Assembly (NCBI GenBank): GCA_020632715.1
Contig: JACKFA010000002.1
Coordinates: 1,285,712 to 1,349,711, forward strand
Source: Deltaproteobacteria bacterium
GTDB taxonomy: Bacteria > Myxococcota_A > UBA9042 > PHBI01
Length of the DNA stretch: 64,000 nt
Direction: 5' to 3'
A program made the translations under genes and the position numbers. This document shows, piece after piece, positions 21,025-28,594 of the stretch. The notes beneath the pieces are model-generated. The model did not search any database, was not told the origin of the DNA, and saw only the letters and a list, made by a program, of their open reading frames with translations. The number at the start of each line of letters is the position of its first letter. Position 1 is the stretch's first letter.

Positions 21025-22001
21025 GACGACTCCTTCAGGCCGCGCTGGCGCCGGAAGAGGCGCTGCCAGAAGCGGGTGTCCGCGAGCTCCTTGTGCCCGA
21101 GGAGCCCCTGCGGCCGCGAGATCATCAGGATGATGAGGATGAGCGCGAACAGGACCTCGCGGAGCGACTGGATCTCCTGCGGCATCAGGTTCAGCACGAT
21201 CTTGTCGAGCACGTAGAGCACGAAGCCCGCGATGATCGTGCCCGTGAGCGACCCCATCCCGCCGAGCACCACGAAGAGCAGGATGTAGATGCCCTTGATG
21301 AGGTTGAACTCCTTCGGCTCGATCTGGGTCATGTAGTTCGCGTAGAGGGCACCCGCGAGCCCCGCGAAGGCCGCGCCGACGACGAACGCCATGAGCTTCG
21401 CGCGCGCGAGGTTGATGCCGACGAGCTCGGCGGCGACCTCGTCCTCGCGGATCGACACGAGCGAGCGCCCGTGGCGCGAGCGGATGAGGTTCCGGATGAA
21501 CACGAACGTCACCGCCGTCAGCGCGACCACCAGGATCGCGTAGAGGAGCGCGTACTCGTTCTGCGTGTCGACGTCGCGCTCGAGCAGCAGGTAGCTCACC
21601 TCCATCCCGCGCGCGCCGCCGACCGCCTCGGTGTTCTGCGCGAGGATCCGCACGATCTCGCCGAAGCCGAGCGTCGCGATGGCGAGATAGTCGCCGCGGA
21701 GCCGGAGACACGGCACCCCGACGATGAAGCCGAAGATCCCGGCCGCGACGATCCCGACGACCAGGCTCGCGACGAACCAGAGGATGCTCGACGCGCTCCC
21801 CGCGACGACCGCCGCCTCGCCCGCGGGGACGCTCCCCTGCGCGCCGTAGAAGACGACCACGGCGGCCGCGTAGGCGCCCACGGCGAAGAAGCCGTGGTGG
21901 CCGAGCGAGAACATGCCGGCGAAGCCGTTGATGAGGTTCAACGAGAGCGCGAGCATCACGAGGATGCTCAGGTGCACGAGGTGGTCGAGGACGAACGCCA
22001 T
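21021..22001 (-). CDS. livM: Branched-chain amino-acid ABC permease (LivM type)
   Basis: 326 residues, multi-span. The N terminus (SLNLINGFAGMFSLGHHGFFAVGAY) is the family signature. The cytoplasmic EAA-like loop lies at RSRHGRSLVSIREDEVAAELVG. Three bases after livH, overlapping livG by four. Confidence 0.93.
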   Translation of the reverse strand: MAFVLDHLVHLSILVMLALSLNLINGFAGMFSLGHHGFFAVGAYAAAVVVFYGAQGSVPAGEAAVVAGSASSILWFVASLVVGIVAAGIFGFIVGVPCLRLRGDYLAIATLGFGEIVRILAQNTEAVGGARGMEVSYLLLERDVDTQNEYALLYAILVVALTAVTFVFIRNLIRSRHGRSLVSIREDEVAAELVGINLARAKLMAFVVGAAFAGLAGALYANYMTQIEPKEFNLIKGIYILLFVVLGGMGSLTGTIIAGFVLYVLDKIVLNLMPQEIQSLREVLFALILIILMISRPQGLLGHKELADTRFWQRLFRRQRGLKESS

Positions 22002-22004
22002 GGG

Positions 22005-23126
22005 TCAGACCTTCTCGCCCTCGAAGCGCCCGAAGAGCCCCTGTGGCCGGTACAGCAGGATCGCGATGAGCGCGATGAACGCGACCGCGTCCTTGTAGCC
22101 GCTGTACTCGCTCGGGAGGTACGCCGGGATCAGCACCTCGAGCACGCCGAGCAGGATCCCGCCGAACACGGCGCCCGGGATGGAGCCGATGCCGCCGATG
22201 ACCGCCGCGATGAACGCCTTGAGCCCAGGCATGAAGCCCATGAACGGCTCGATCTTGCCGTAGCGCATGCCCCAGATGATGCCGCCGATGCCCGCGAGGA
22301 AGGCGCCGACGAAGAAGGTCATCGAGATGACCCGCGTCGACTGGATCCCCATGAGCTTCGCCGCCTCGGGGTTGTAGCTCACGGCGCGCATCGCGCGGCC
22401 GAACTGCGTCCGGTGCACGAGGAGCCAGAGGAGCCCGAACGAGAGCGCGAGCGACACGATGACGATGAGCGTCTTCGCGGTGTGCGAGAACGGCGACGAC
22501 ACGTAGAAGCCGCCCACGGGCTCGCCGTCCGCGTCCTTCTTGTACTTCAGCTCGGCGACGGCGTCGGCCGTGAGCGCCTTGTCCGGGCCCGCGAGGATCT
22601 CGCGCACCTCGCTGTCCTTCCCGGTCGGGCTCGTCACGGTGAACGTGGCGTAGGCGAGCCCCGGGAAGGTCTGCCCGACGTAGTCGGCGGCGTCGTCGAG
22701 GTCGATGTAGCGGCGCGCCTCGGGGTAGCCGCGCTGCTCCGCCGAGAAGACCTGGATCCCGACGTTCTGCAGGAAGAGGCTCACCCCGAGCGCCGTCAAG
22801 AGCGCCGCGATGCGCGAGCTCCCCATGAGCGGCCGGTACGCGAGCCGCTCCACGATGACCGCGAGCACCCCCGACGACAGCGCCGCCGCGAGCATCGCGA
22901 TACCGAACGCGAGGATCATCGGGAGCGGCTCGGGGAGCCCGATCGCCTCGATGCCAGCCGCCGACAGCACGAAGTAGCCGGCGAAGGCGCCCACCATGAA
23001 GAACTCGCCGTGGGCGAAGTTGATGAGCTTGATGATGCCGTAGACCATCGTGTATCCGAGCGCGATGAACGCGTAGATACAGCCGAGGGAGAGGCCGTTC
23101 AGGAGCTGATCGAGGAGGTATTCCAC
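22005..23126 (-). CDS. livH: Branched-chain amino-acid ABC permease (LivH type) with extra periplasmic insert
   Basis: 373 residues. The N terminus (LLNGLSLGCIYAFIALGYTMVYGIIKLINFAHGEF in outline) and the loop FGRAMRAVSYNPEAAKLMGI are diagnostic for LivH. Typical LivH proteins are about 290-310 residues. The excess is a hydrophilic segment of roughly 80 residues (about 130-210), rich in Asp/Glu/Lys, between two membrane spans. It falls where a periplasmic loop is expected. The reading frame is intact and the insert is in phase. Confidence 0.92.
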   Translation of the reverse strand: MEYLLDQLLNGLSLGCIYAFIALGYTMVYGIIKLINFAHGEFFMVGAFAGYFVLSAAGIEAIGLPEPLPMILAFGIAMLAAALSSGVLAVIVERLAYRPLMGSSRIAALLTALGVSLFLQNVGIQVFSAEQRGYPEARRYIDLDDAADYVGQTFPGLAYATFTVTSPTGKDSEVREILAGPDKALTADAVAELKYKKDADGEPVGGFYVSSPFSHTAKTLIVIVSLALSFGLLWLLVHRTQFGRAMRAVSYNPEAAKLMGIQSTRVISMTFFVGAFLAGIGGIIWGMRYGKIEPFMGFMPGLKAFIAAVIGGIGSIPGAVFGGILLGVLEVLIPAYLPSEYSGYKDAVAFIALIAILLYRPQGLFGRFEGEKV

Positions 23127-23171
23127 GCGCGACGGTCCGGCGGCGGGGGAGGGCGGCGGGGGCTCCCGCGA

Positions 23172-24329
23172 CTACTCGGCGCTGATGCGCTTGTAGAACT
23201 CTTTGCCGGTCGGCTTCACCTTGAGGATCACGACGTCCTTCGTGGCGTTCCGGTTCTCGTCGAGCGTGATGGTGCCGGTGACGCCCTCGAGGCCCTTGAT
23301 GGCGTTGATGGCGTCCTTGACCTTCTTCGGGTCGTCCGTGCCGGCGCGCTTCATCGCGTCGTAGAGGGCGTAGGCGGCGTCGTAGCCGAGGGCCGACATG
23401 GCGCCCGGCGCCTTGCCGAACTTCGCCTTGTACTTGGCCACGAAGTCCTTGACCTTCGGCGCGGTGTCGTCGGCCGAGAAGTGCGTGCTCATGTAGACGT
23501 CGCCGTTGTAGCCGCCCATGAGCGTCAGCAGATCGGGGCTGTCGATGCCGTCGCCCGCGAGCACCGGGATCCCCTGCCACTGCGTGCCCGCCTGGCGCAG
23601 CATCGGGCCGACGTCGCCGTAGTACGCGGGGACGAGGATGACGTCCGGGTTCTGGCTCACGACCTTCGTGATGAGCGCGCTGAAGTCGCTGTCGCCGGCG
23701 GTGAACGTCTCCTCGCCGACGATGGCGCCGCCGCCCGCGGTGAACGTCTTCTTGAAGGCGTCCGCGAGGCCGACCGAGTAGTCGCTCGCCTTGTCGACCA
23801 CGATGGCGGCCCGCGTCTTCTTCAGGTCGTTCAGGGCGAGGCGCGCGAGGACGGCGCCCTGCACGGGGTCGATGAAGCAGACCCGCGAGATGTAGTCGCC
23901 CTTCTTCGTGACCTCCACGTTGGTCGAGCCCGGCGTGATCATCGGGATCCCCGACTCCTGCGCCACCTTCGCGCCCTTGAGCGTGTTGGTCGACGCGATC
24001 TCGCCGATGATGGCCTTCACGCCGTCGACCTGGATGAGCTGCCCGACGAGCTTGGCCGTCTCGGTGCTGTCGCCCTTCGTGTCCTTGTACGTGAGGTCGA
24101 GCTTCGGCCCGTCCATCGCGTTGATCTCGTCGATCGCGAGCTTGAGCCCGCCGAGCGTCTCCTCGCCGTAGGTCGCGGTCGCGCCCGAGAGCGGCAGCAC
24201 CGCGCCGATCTTCGTCGCGCCGGCGGGAGCCGCCCCGCCGCCGCCATTCCCGGAGCCGTCGCCGTCGCTCTTGCCGCAGGCGGCGAGGGCGAGGACGAGC
24301 GTGAACGTGACGAGCGAGGCGGCGCGCAT
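23172..24329 (-). CDS. Branched-chain amino-acid ABC transporter substrate-binding lipoprotein
   Basis: 385 residues. Signal MRAASLVTFTLVLALAAC with the lipid-modified Cys at 18, a Gly/Ser linker, then a type I periplasmic-binding fold (KIGAVLPLSGATATYGEETLGG ... PMITPGSTNVEVT). It captures Leu/Ile/Val-like ligands, or another amino acid or amide, and delivers them to LivHM. It has its own strong ribosome site (GGAGG) and heads the transporter operon. The lipoprotein form is unusual for Gram-negative LivJ but common in this phylum. Confidence 0.9.
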   Translation of the reverse strand: MRAASLVTFTLVLALAACGKSDGDGSGNGGGGAAPAGATKIGAVLPLSGATATYGEETLGGLKLAIDEINAMDGPKLDLTYKDTKGDSTETAKLVGQLIQVDGVKAIIGEIASTNTLKGAKVAQESGIPMITPGSTNVEVTKKGDYISRVCFIDPVQGAVLARLALNDLKKTRAAIVVDKASDYSVGLADAFKKTFTAGGGAIVGEETFTAGDSDFSALITKVVSQNPDVILVPAYYGDVGPMLRQAGTQWQGIPVLAGDGIDSPDLLTLMGGYNGDVYMSTHFSADDTAPKVKDFVAKYKAKFGKAPGAMSALGYDAAYALYDAMKRAGTDDPKKVKDAINAIKGLEGVTGTITLDENRNATKDVVILKVKPTGKEFYKRISAE

Positions 24330-24428
24330 GGGTTCCTCCGATGAGATTGCCCTTGGGGGGCTATCAAAATGCGGCCGAACTGGCAACGGCGCACCACACG
24401 CGCGCGCCCGCCGCGAGCGCTGCCGGGG

Positions 24429-25136
24429 TCACGCCCGGTCGAGCCGGTAGCCCGCGCCGCGGAGGCTCTGCAGGTAGCGCGGGTGCGCGGGATCCGGCTC
24501 GATGAGCTTCCGGAGCCGATAGATGAACGTGTCGATGGTGCGCGTCCGCGACGACGCCGGGAGCTCCCAGACGTCGACGAGCAGCGCCTCGCGCGTCACG
24601 ACCTCGCCCGCGCGGGCGAGCAGGTACATGAGGAGCCGCAGCTCGAGGTCCGACAGCGCCACCGCCTCGCCGTCGCAGGCGGCCTCGCGGCGGCGGAAGT
24701 CCACGACGAGGCGCCCGATGCGCGTCTCGTCGCTCGGGCTCGTCGCGGCGGCGGACGTCGGCCACGTCGTGCAGCGCCGGAGGAGCGCGTCGATGCGCGC
24801 GACGAGCTCCGGGAGGTCGAAGGGCTTCGTGACGTAGTCGTCCGCTCCGCTCCGGAGGCCGGCCACGCGCGCCTCGAGCGTGTGGCGCGCGGTGAGCGCG
24901 ATGATCGGCACGAAGTCGCCGCGGGCGCGGAGGCGCGCGCAGAGCTCGAGCCCGTCGCCGTCCGGGAGGCCGAGGTCGAGGACGATCAGGTCGAAGCCGG
25001 GCTCGTCCGCGTCGGTCGCCGCCGTCGCGCGCGCGAGCGTCCCGACGGCCGTGACCGCGTGCCCCTGGTCGGTGAGCGCGAGCCGCAGCGAGAGCGCGAG
25101 GGTCGGGTCGTCCTCGACGAGCAGGAGGCGCGCCAT
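24429..25136 (-). CDS. OmpR/PhoB-family response regulator
   Basis: 235 residues. The receiver has acidic D9/D10, phospho-acceptor D54 in VLDLGLPDG and Lys in DDYVTKPF. The C-terminal winged helix (LSDLELRLLMYLLARAGEVVTREALL; TRTIDTFIYRLRKLIEPD) is of OmpR type. It follows the histidine kinase gene by one base and is co-transcribed with it. Confidence 0.94.
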   Translation of the reverse strand: MARLLLVEDDPTLALSLRLALTDQGHAVTAVGTLARATAATDADEPGFDLIVLDLGLPDGDGLELCARLRARGDFVPIIALTARHTLEARVAGLRSGADDYVTKPFDLPELVARIDALLRRCTTWPTSAAATSPSDETRIGRLVVDFRRREAACDGEAVALSDLELRLLMYLLARAGEVVTREALLVDVWELPASSRTRTIDTFIYRLRKLIEPDPAHPRYLQSLRGAGYRLDRA

Positions 25137-25137
25137 G

Positions 25138-26199
25138 TCAGCGGTCTCCCTGGCGCGGTTCGACCAGCGGGAGCCACACCTCGGCCGTGGCGCCCGCGCC
25201 GCGCCCCGGGCTCGTGATGAGGACGTCGCCGCCGTGGCGGCGGGCGATGGCGCGCCCGAGGGCGAGCCCGAGCCCGGAGCCGTGCCGCCCGGTGTCGCCG
25301 CGGTGGAAGCGCCGGAAGAGGAGCTCGGCCGTGCCTCGCTCGAAGCCGATGCCGGCGTCGCTCACGCGCACGACGGCGTGCTCGCCGCTGCGCGTCGCGG
25401 TGACGTGCACGTCCGGCGCGCCGTCGGCGTACTTGATGGCGTTGTCGACGAGGTTCTCGAAGAGGAGCTTGAGCGCGACCGGGTCGCCGCGCACGAGGAG
25501 CTCGTCGTCCGCGTCGCAGGCCCCCGCGCCGCGCGCCGCCGTGAGCGCCCAGCGCGCGTCGGAGACGACGCCCCCGACGAGCTCGCCGAGGTCCACGATG
25601 GCGTCGGCGAAGAGGCGCGGCTCGAGGTCGACGCGCGCCGTCTCGATGAAGTTGTCGATGCGCAGCTCGAGGCGGCCGGTCTCGTGGAGGATGGCGTCGA
25701 CGAGCAGCGCGCGGTCGTCCGGCGAGAGGCTGTGCGCGGTGCGGAGCGTCTGCGACGCCGTCCGGATCGCGGCGAGCGGCGTGCGGAGGTTGTGCGACGC
25801 GCCCGTGAGCAGCGCCGTCTCGGCCTCGCGCAGCCGGTGGCTCGCGCGGAGGCTCAGGACGAGCATCGCGAGCAGCGTCAGCACCGCCGTGAACGCGACC
25901 GAGCCGAGCGTCAGCCAGAGGGCGTTCGGGCCGTCCGGCTCGTTCGACCAGGCGAGCACCCAGCCGACGAGGAGCGCCACCACGACGCCGCCGACGAACA
26001 GCGACACGACGAGGCCGCCGATCCCTTGCCAGAAGCCGCCGCGGCTCAGCCGGAGCCCGCGCGCGTGGGCCGGCCGCAGCCCCCGGCGCGCCGCGTGAGC
26101 CGGGCGGCGCCGGCCGCCGGGCCGGGGAAAGTCACCGCCGCCGGGGCCCTCGTGGTGGGGGGCACCGGCGGCTCGCGAGGTCGGCGCGGCGTCCGTCAT
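25138..26199 (-). CDS. Sensor histidine kinase
   Basis: 353 residues. A disordered Arg/Pro/Gly-rich N terminus precedes two membrane spans at about residues 60-83 and 95-117 with a very short extracytoplasmic loop. No HAMP is evident. The phospho-accepting H136 is in SHNLRTPLAAIRT. The ATPase boxes are N (LFENLVDNAIKYA), G1 (VSDAGIGF) and G2 (GSGLGLALGRAI). The short loop suggests sensing within the membrane or through a partner. Partner of the adjacent OmpR-type regulator; the target is unknown. Confidence 0.92.
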   Translation of the reverse strand: MTDAAPTSRAAGAPHHEGPGGGDFPRPGGRRRPAHAARRGLRPAHARGLRLSRGGFWQGIGGLVVSLFVGGVVVALLVGWVLAWSNEPDGPNALWLTLGSVAFTAVLTLLAMLVLSLRASHRLREAETALLTGASHNLRTPLAAIRTASQTLRTAHSLSPDDRALLVDAILHETGRLELRIDNFIETARVDLEPRLFADAIVDLGELVGGVVSDARWALTAARGAGACDADDELLVRGDPVALKLLFENLVDNAIKYADGAPDVHVTATRSGEHAVVRVSDAGIGFERGTAELLFRRFHRGDTGRHGSGLGLALGRAIARRHGGDVLITSPGRGAGATAEVWLPLVEPRQGDR

Positions 26200-26249
26200 G
26201 GGCCGAGGATGCTCCGGCGCGCGCGCGGTGGCGAGCGGAGCGCGCCGGG

Positions 26250-27281
26250 TCAGCTAGCGGTCGCCGTCGCTCGGGCGTTTCCCCGGGCGAGCATCTCGGT
26301 GACGCCGCGGTAGAGCGTGCGGGCGTAGAGGGCGCTCACGACGATGAGCGCGAGGGCGGACCAGCCGTTGACGGTCCACGCGTTCGGCGCAGCGACGGCG
26401 CCGATGGCCGGCAGCACGACGAGCGCGTGCAGCTTCGACACGATGGCGCCGGTCTCGCGGCGGTGGCGCTTCACGATCATCCGGCAGACGACGTCGGCGC
26501 CGAGCATGCCGACCGCGATGGCGGGGATGATGGCGTTGCCGCCCATAACGGGGTAGGCGGCGAAGGAGCCCGCGACGAGCGCGAGCGGGATGAGCTCCCA
26601 CGGCTTCACGCCGTGCTGCGCGGCGCGGACGATCGGCGGCGCGAGGGCCGCGGCGTAGCCGACGAGGGTGGCGATGATGACGGCGTGGGCGACGTTGAAG
26701 CCCGACTGCGAGAACTGGAGGGTCGCCGGGTCGCCGGCCGCGAGCAGGACGAGCTCGATGACGATGAGGAACGTGACGCCCTCGGTCGAGCTCACCTTGG
26801 GGATGACGAGGTGGCCCGTCCGGTACTGCTCCCAGAAGACCATCGAGAAGCCGACGGCGCCGAGGACGCAGAGGAGCACGAGCGGGATGGGGTCGACGCG
26901 GAGGACGAGCCCGGTCGTGAGCAGCACGGCGCCGCTCGCGATGCCGTCGAGGCCGTGGTCGAGGAACTCGCCGAGGGGCGAGCAGCGACCCGTGCGGCGG
27001 GCGTGGGCGCCGTCGATGTTGTCGAACGTGAGGTAGGTGAGGAGCGAGAGGGCGGAGAGCACGTAGCCGACGGGGTTGCCGTTGACCGCGAGCCACGCGA
27101 AGACCACGGCCAGGAGCCCCATGATCTGGCCCGTGATGGTGATGCTGTTCGGCGAGATGGCGCGCGGGATGCGCGGGACCATGCGGTTCCAGAGCACCGT
27201 CTTGTAGAAGCCGAGCAGGAGCTCCTGGTCGTCGACCTTGTACTCGACCGGCGCGCCCTGGTTCTTTCGCTCTACGTTCAC
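26250..27281 (-). CDS. CDP-alcohol phosphotransferase, choline/ethanolamine-phosphotransferase-like
   Basis: 343 residues with eight to ten hydrophobic segments. The catalytic signature D-x2-DG-x2-AR-x8-G-x3-D-x3-D is complete at D87-D112: FDNIDGAHARRTGRCSPLGE, then FLDHGLD. The RTG-x2-SPLGE-x2-DHG version is the one seen in eukaryotic choline/ethanolamine phosphotransferases, rather than the shorter bacterial PgsA/PssA form. It probably transfers a phospho-alcohol from a CDP-alcohol to a lipid acceptor, perhaps diacylglycerol. The 251 bases upstream hold no gene that I can see. Confidence 0.88.
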   Translation of the reverse strand: MNVERKNQGAPVEYKVDDQELLLGFYKTVLWNRMVPRIPRAISPNSITITGQIMGLLAVVFAWLAVNGNPVGYVLSALSLLTYLTFDNIDGAHARRTGRCSPLGEFLDHGLDGIASGAVLLTTGLVLRVDPIPLVLLCVLGAVGFSMVFWEQYRTGHLVIPKVSSTEGVTFLIVIELVLLAAGDPATLQFSQSGFNVAHAVIIATLVGYAAALAPPIVRAAQHGVKPWELIPLALVAGSFAAYPVMGGNAIIPAIAVGMLGADVVCRMIVKRHRRETGAIVSKLHALVVLPAIGAVAAPNAWTVNGWSALALIVVSALYARTLYRGVTEMLARGNARATATAS

Positions 27282-27532
27282 TTGGGACCTCCGTGCCTCA
27301 AAGCGAAGCGCACCCTAATGCCGAGGCTGATCCCGGGCCAGAAGAGTGACATTTTGCGTTTGATACCGAACGGGTGGTCTGAAGCGCCGCGCGGCGCAGA
27401 ACCGCATGGTTGCTCGCCGCTGTGCGCGTGCGAGATCGCGATCATCAGCCAGTGGTGCGGATCTGCGAAGATACGGTGGCACCGGTGCGAAGCGGATCAC
27501 GCACTCGCGGGGCGCGCGAGCCGCCGGGCCCG

Positions 27533-28144
27533 TCACGCGTCCGGGACGGCGCGCCCGCGGGTCGCGAGGGTCGCCGCGACCATCGCGTCGAAGACGGCCT
27601 CGAGCGCGGCCTGCGCGGCGGGCCCGTCGAGCACGCCGAGAGCGCGCGCGATGGCCTCGATGGTGGCGAGGCCGAAGCTCCGCACCTCCTCGCGGAGGTG
27701 GTAGGCGGTCGGCGCGCCGGCCGCGAGCGTGACGCGCGGGAGGTCGGCGAGGGCGGGGAGGCGGCGCGGGATCTTCATCGCCTGCCGCCAGCTCCCGTCC
27801 GGGACGAAGAGCGTGACCGGGCGCGGGTCGGCGGCCGCGAGCGCGGCGTCGAGGGGGAGGGCGTCGGCCGCGGGCGACAGCACGAGGCCGCGGCGGCCGG
27901 GTGGCACCGCGAGGAGCGTGTCGTCGTGGGCCTCCTCGGGGTGTCCCCAGGTGACGATGGCGCTGTTCACGAGCGCCTTCTGCGCGAGCGTCCCGGTGTT
28001 CGTCGTCTTCTTGAGCTCGCGGTGGTGCATCACGAGCACGACGCGCGTGCGCGTCTCGATGGCCGGGATGGCGGCGCAGATGCAGCGATCCGCGTGCATC
28101 CGGCAGCCGATGCAGCGCGCGCTCTGCTTGCTCCGCTTGCCCAG
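27533..28144 (-). CDS. DTW-domain protein (tRNA-uridine aminocarboxypropyltransferase family)
   Basis: About 203 residues. The N-terminal zinc cluster is RCIGCRMHADRCIC (CxxC...CxC type). It is followed by LVMHHRELKKTTNTGTLA and the family core VPDGSWRQAMKI, where the DTW triad reads DGSW. Members (TapT/DTWD) make acp3U in tRNA using SAM. No ATG, GTG or TTG lies in frame between the upstream stop codon and the first zinc Cys. The best start is CTG at 28144, with GAGG ten bases upstream, two bases after the stop of the preceding gene. A GTG inside the upstream gene (near 28268) is a poorer option. Confidence 0.8.
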   Translation of the reverse strand: MGKRSKQSARCIGCRMHADRCICAAIPAIETRTRVVLVMHHRELKKTTNTGTLAQKALVNSAIVTWGHPEEAHDDTLLAVPPGRRGLVLSPAADALPLDAALAAADPRPVTLFVPDGSWRQAMKIPRRLPALADLPRVTLAAGAPTAYHLREEVRSFGLATIEAIARALGVLDGPAAQAALEAVFDAMVAATLATRGRAVPDA

Positions 28145-28146
28145 GT

Positions 28147-28506
28147 CTAGAAGCCCTCGTCGATGACCTTGCGAGCCGCGCGCCGGCGCTTCTGCTGGTC
28201 GGTCTGCATCCCCGGGCCCGTCGGCCAGCGGTTCACGCCCGAGAAGCCGGTGTCCGAGTTCCACTCGCGGTAGTCGAGGTCGTCGCGCTCGGTCCGGAGC
28301 TTGTCGTAGTGGCGCTCGCTCGGCCCCGACGGCACGGTGCGGTTGTACTCGTTGCCGTCGTTCATCTGGCCGCGCCGGAGCGCCGCCTGATCGTGCATCG
28401 CGCGCGCGACGCTCTCCGGGGAGTAGCCGGCGACCCACTGCGCGTAGGTCCCGAGGACCTCCTCGTCGCGCACCCGGACATTCGCGTCGTCTCTCTCGTC
28501 GGCCAT
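28147..28506 (-). CDS. Small charged protein of unknown function
   Basis: 119 residues from ATG 28506 (MADERDDANVRVRDEEV), with GGAGG nearby. Hydrophilic, rich in Arg/Asp, with an ENxYNRTVPSG-like Asn-rich centre and a basic C terminus (KRRRAARKVIDEGF). No signal peptide. Co-transcribed with the DTW gene (2-base gap). The family is not recognised. Confidence 0.7.
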   Translation of the reverse strand: MADERDDANVRVRDEEVLGTYAQWVAGYSPESVARAMHDQAALRRGQMNDGNEYNRTVPSGPSERHYDKLRTERDDLDYREWNSDTGFSGVNRWPTGPGMQTDQQKRRRAARKVIDEGF

Positions 28507-28594
28507 CTCGTCCTCCAGCAGAACGCCTCGCTCGCGATACTTACGGCCACCCGCCGCTCCGCTCAAGCCCTTTCCGCGACGGCCCCCGCCTCGC

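Noticed and set aside
20230..23580. A 1,116-codon minus-strand frame through the liv genes
   Set aside because: Apart from its LivG segment it is the wrong frame for LivH and LivM and has only Arg/Ala-rich sequence.
24429..26199. The two-component system as regulator of the adjacent liv operon
   Set aside because: Only adjacency supports it; no operator or feedback site was seen.
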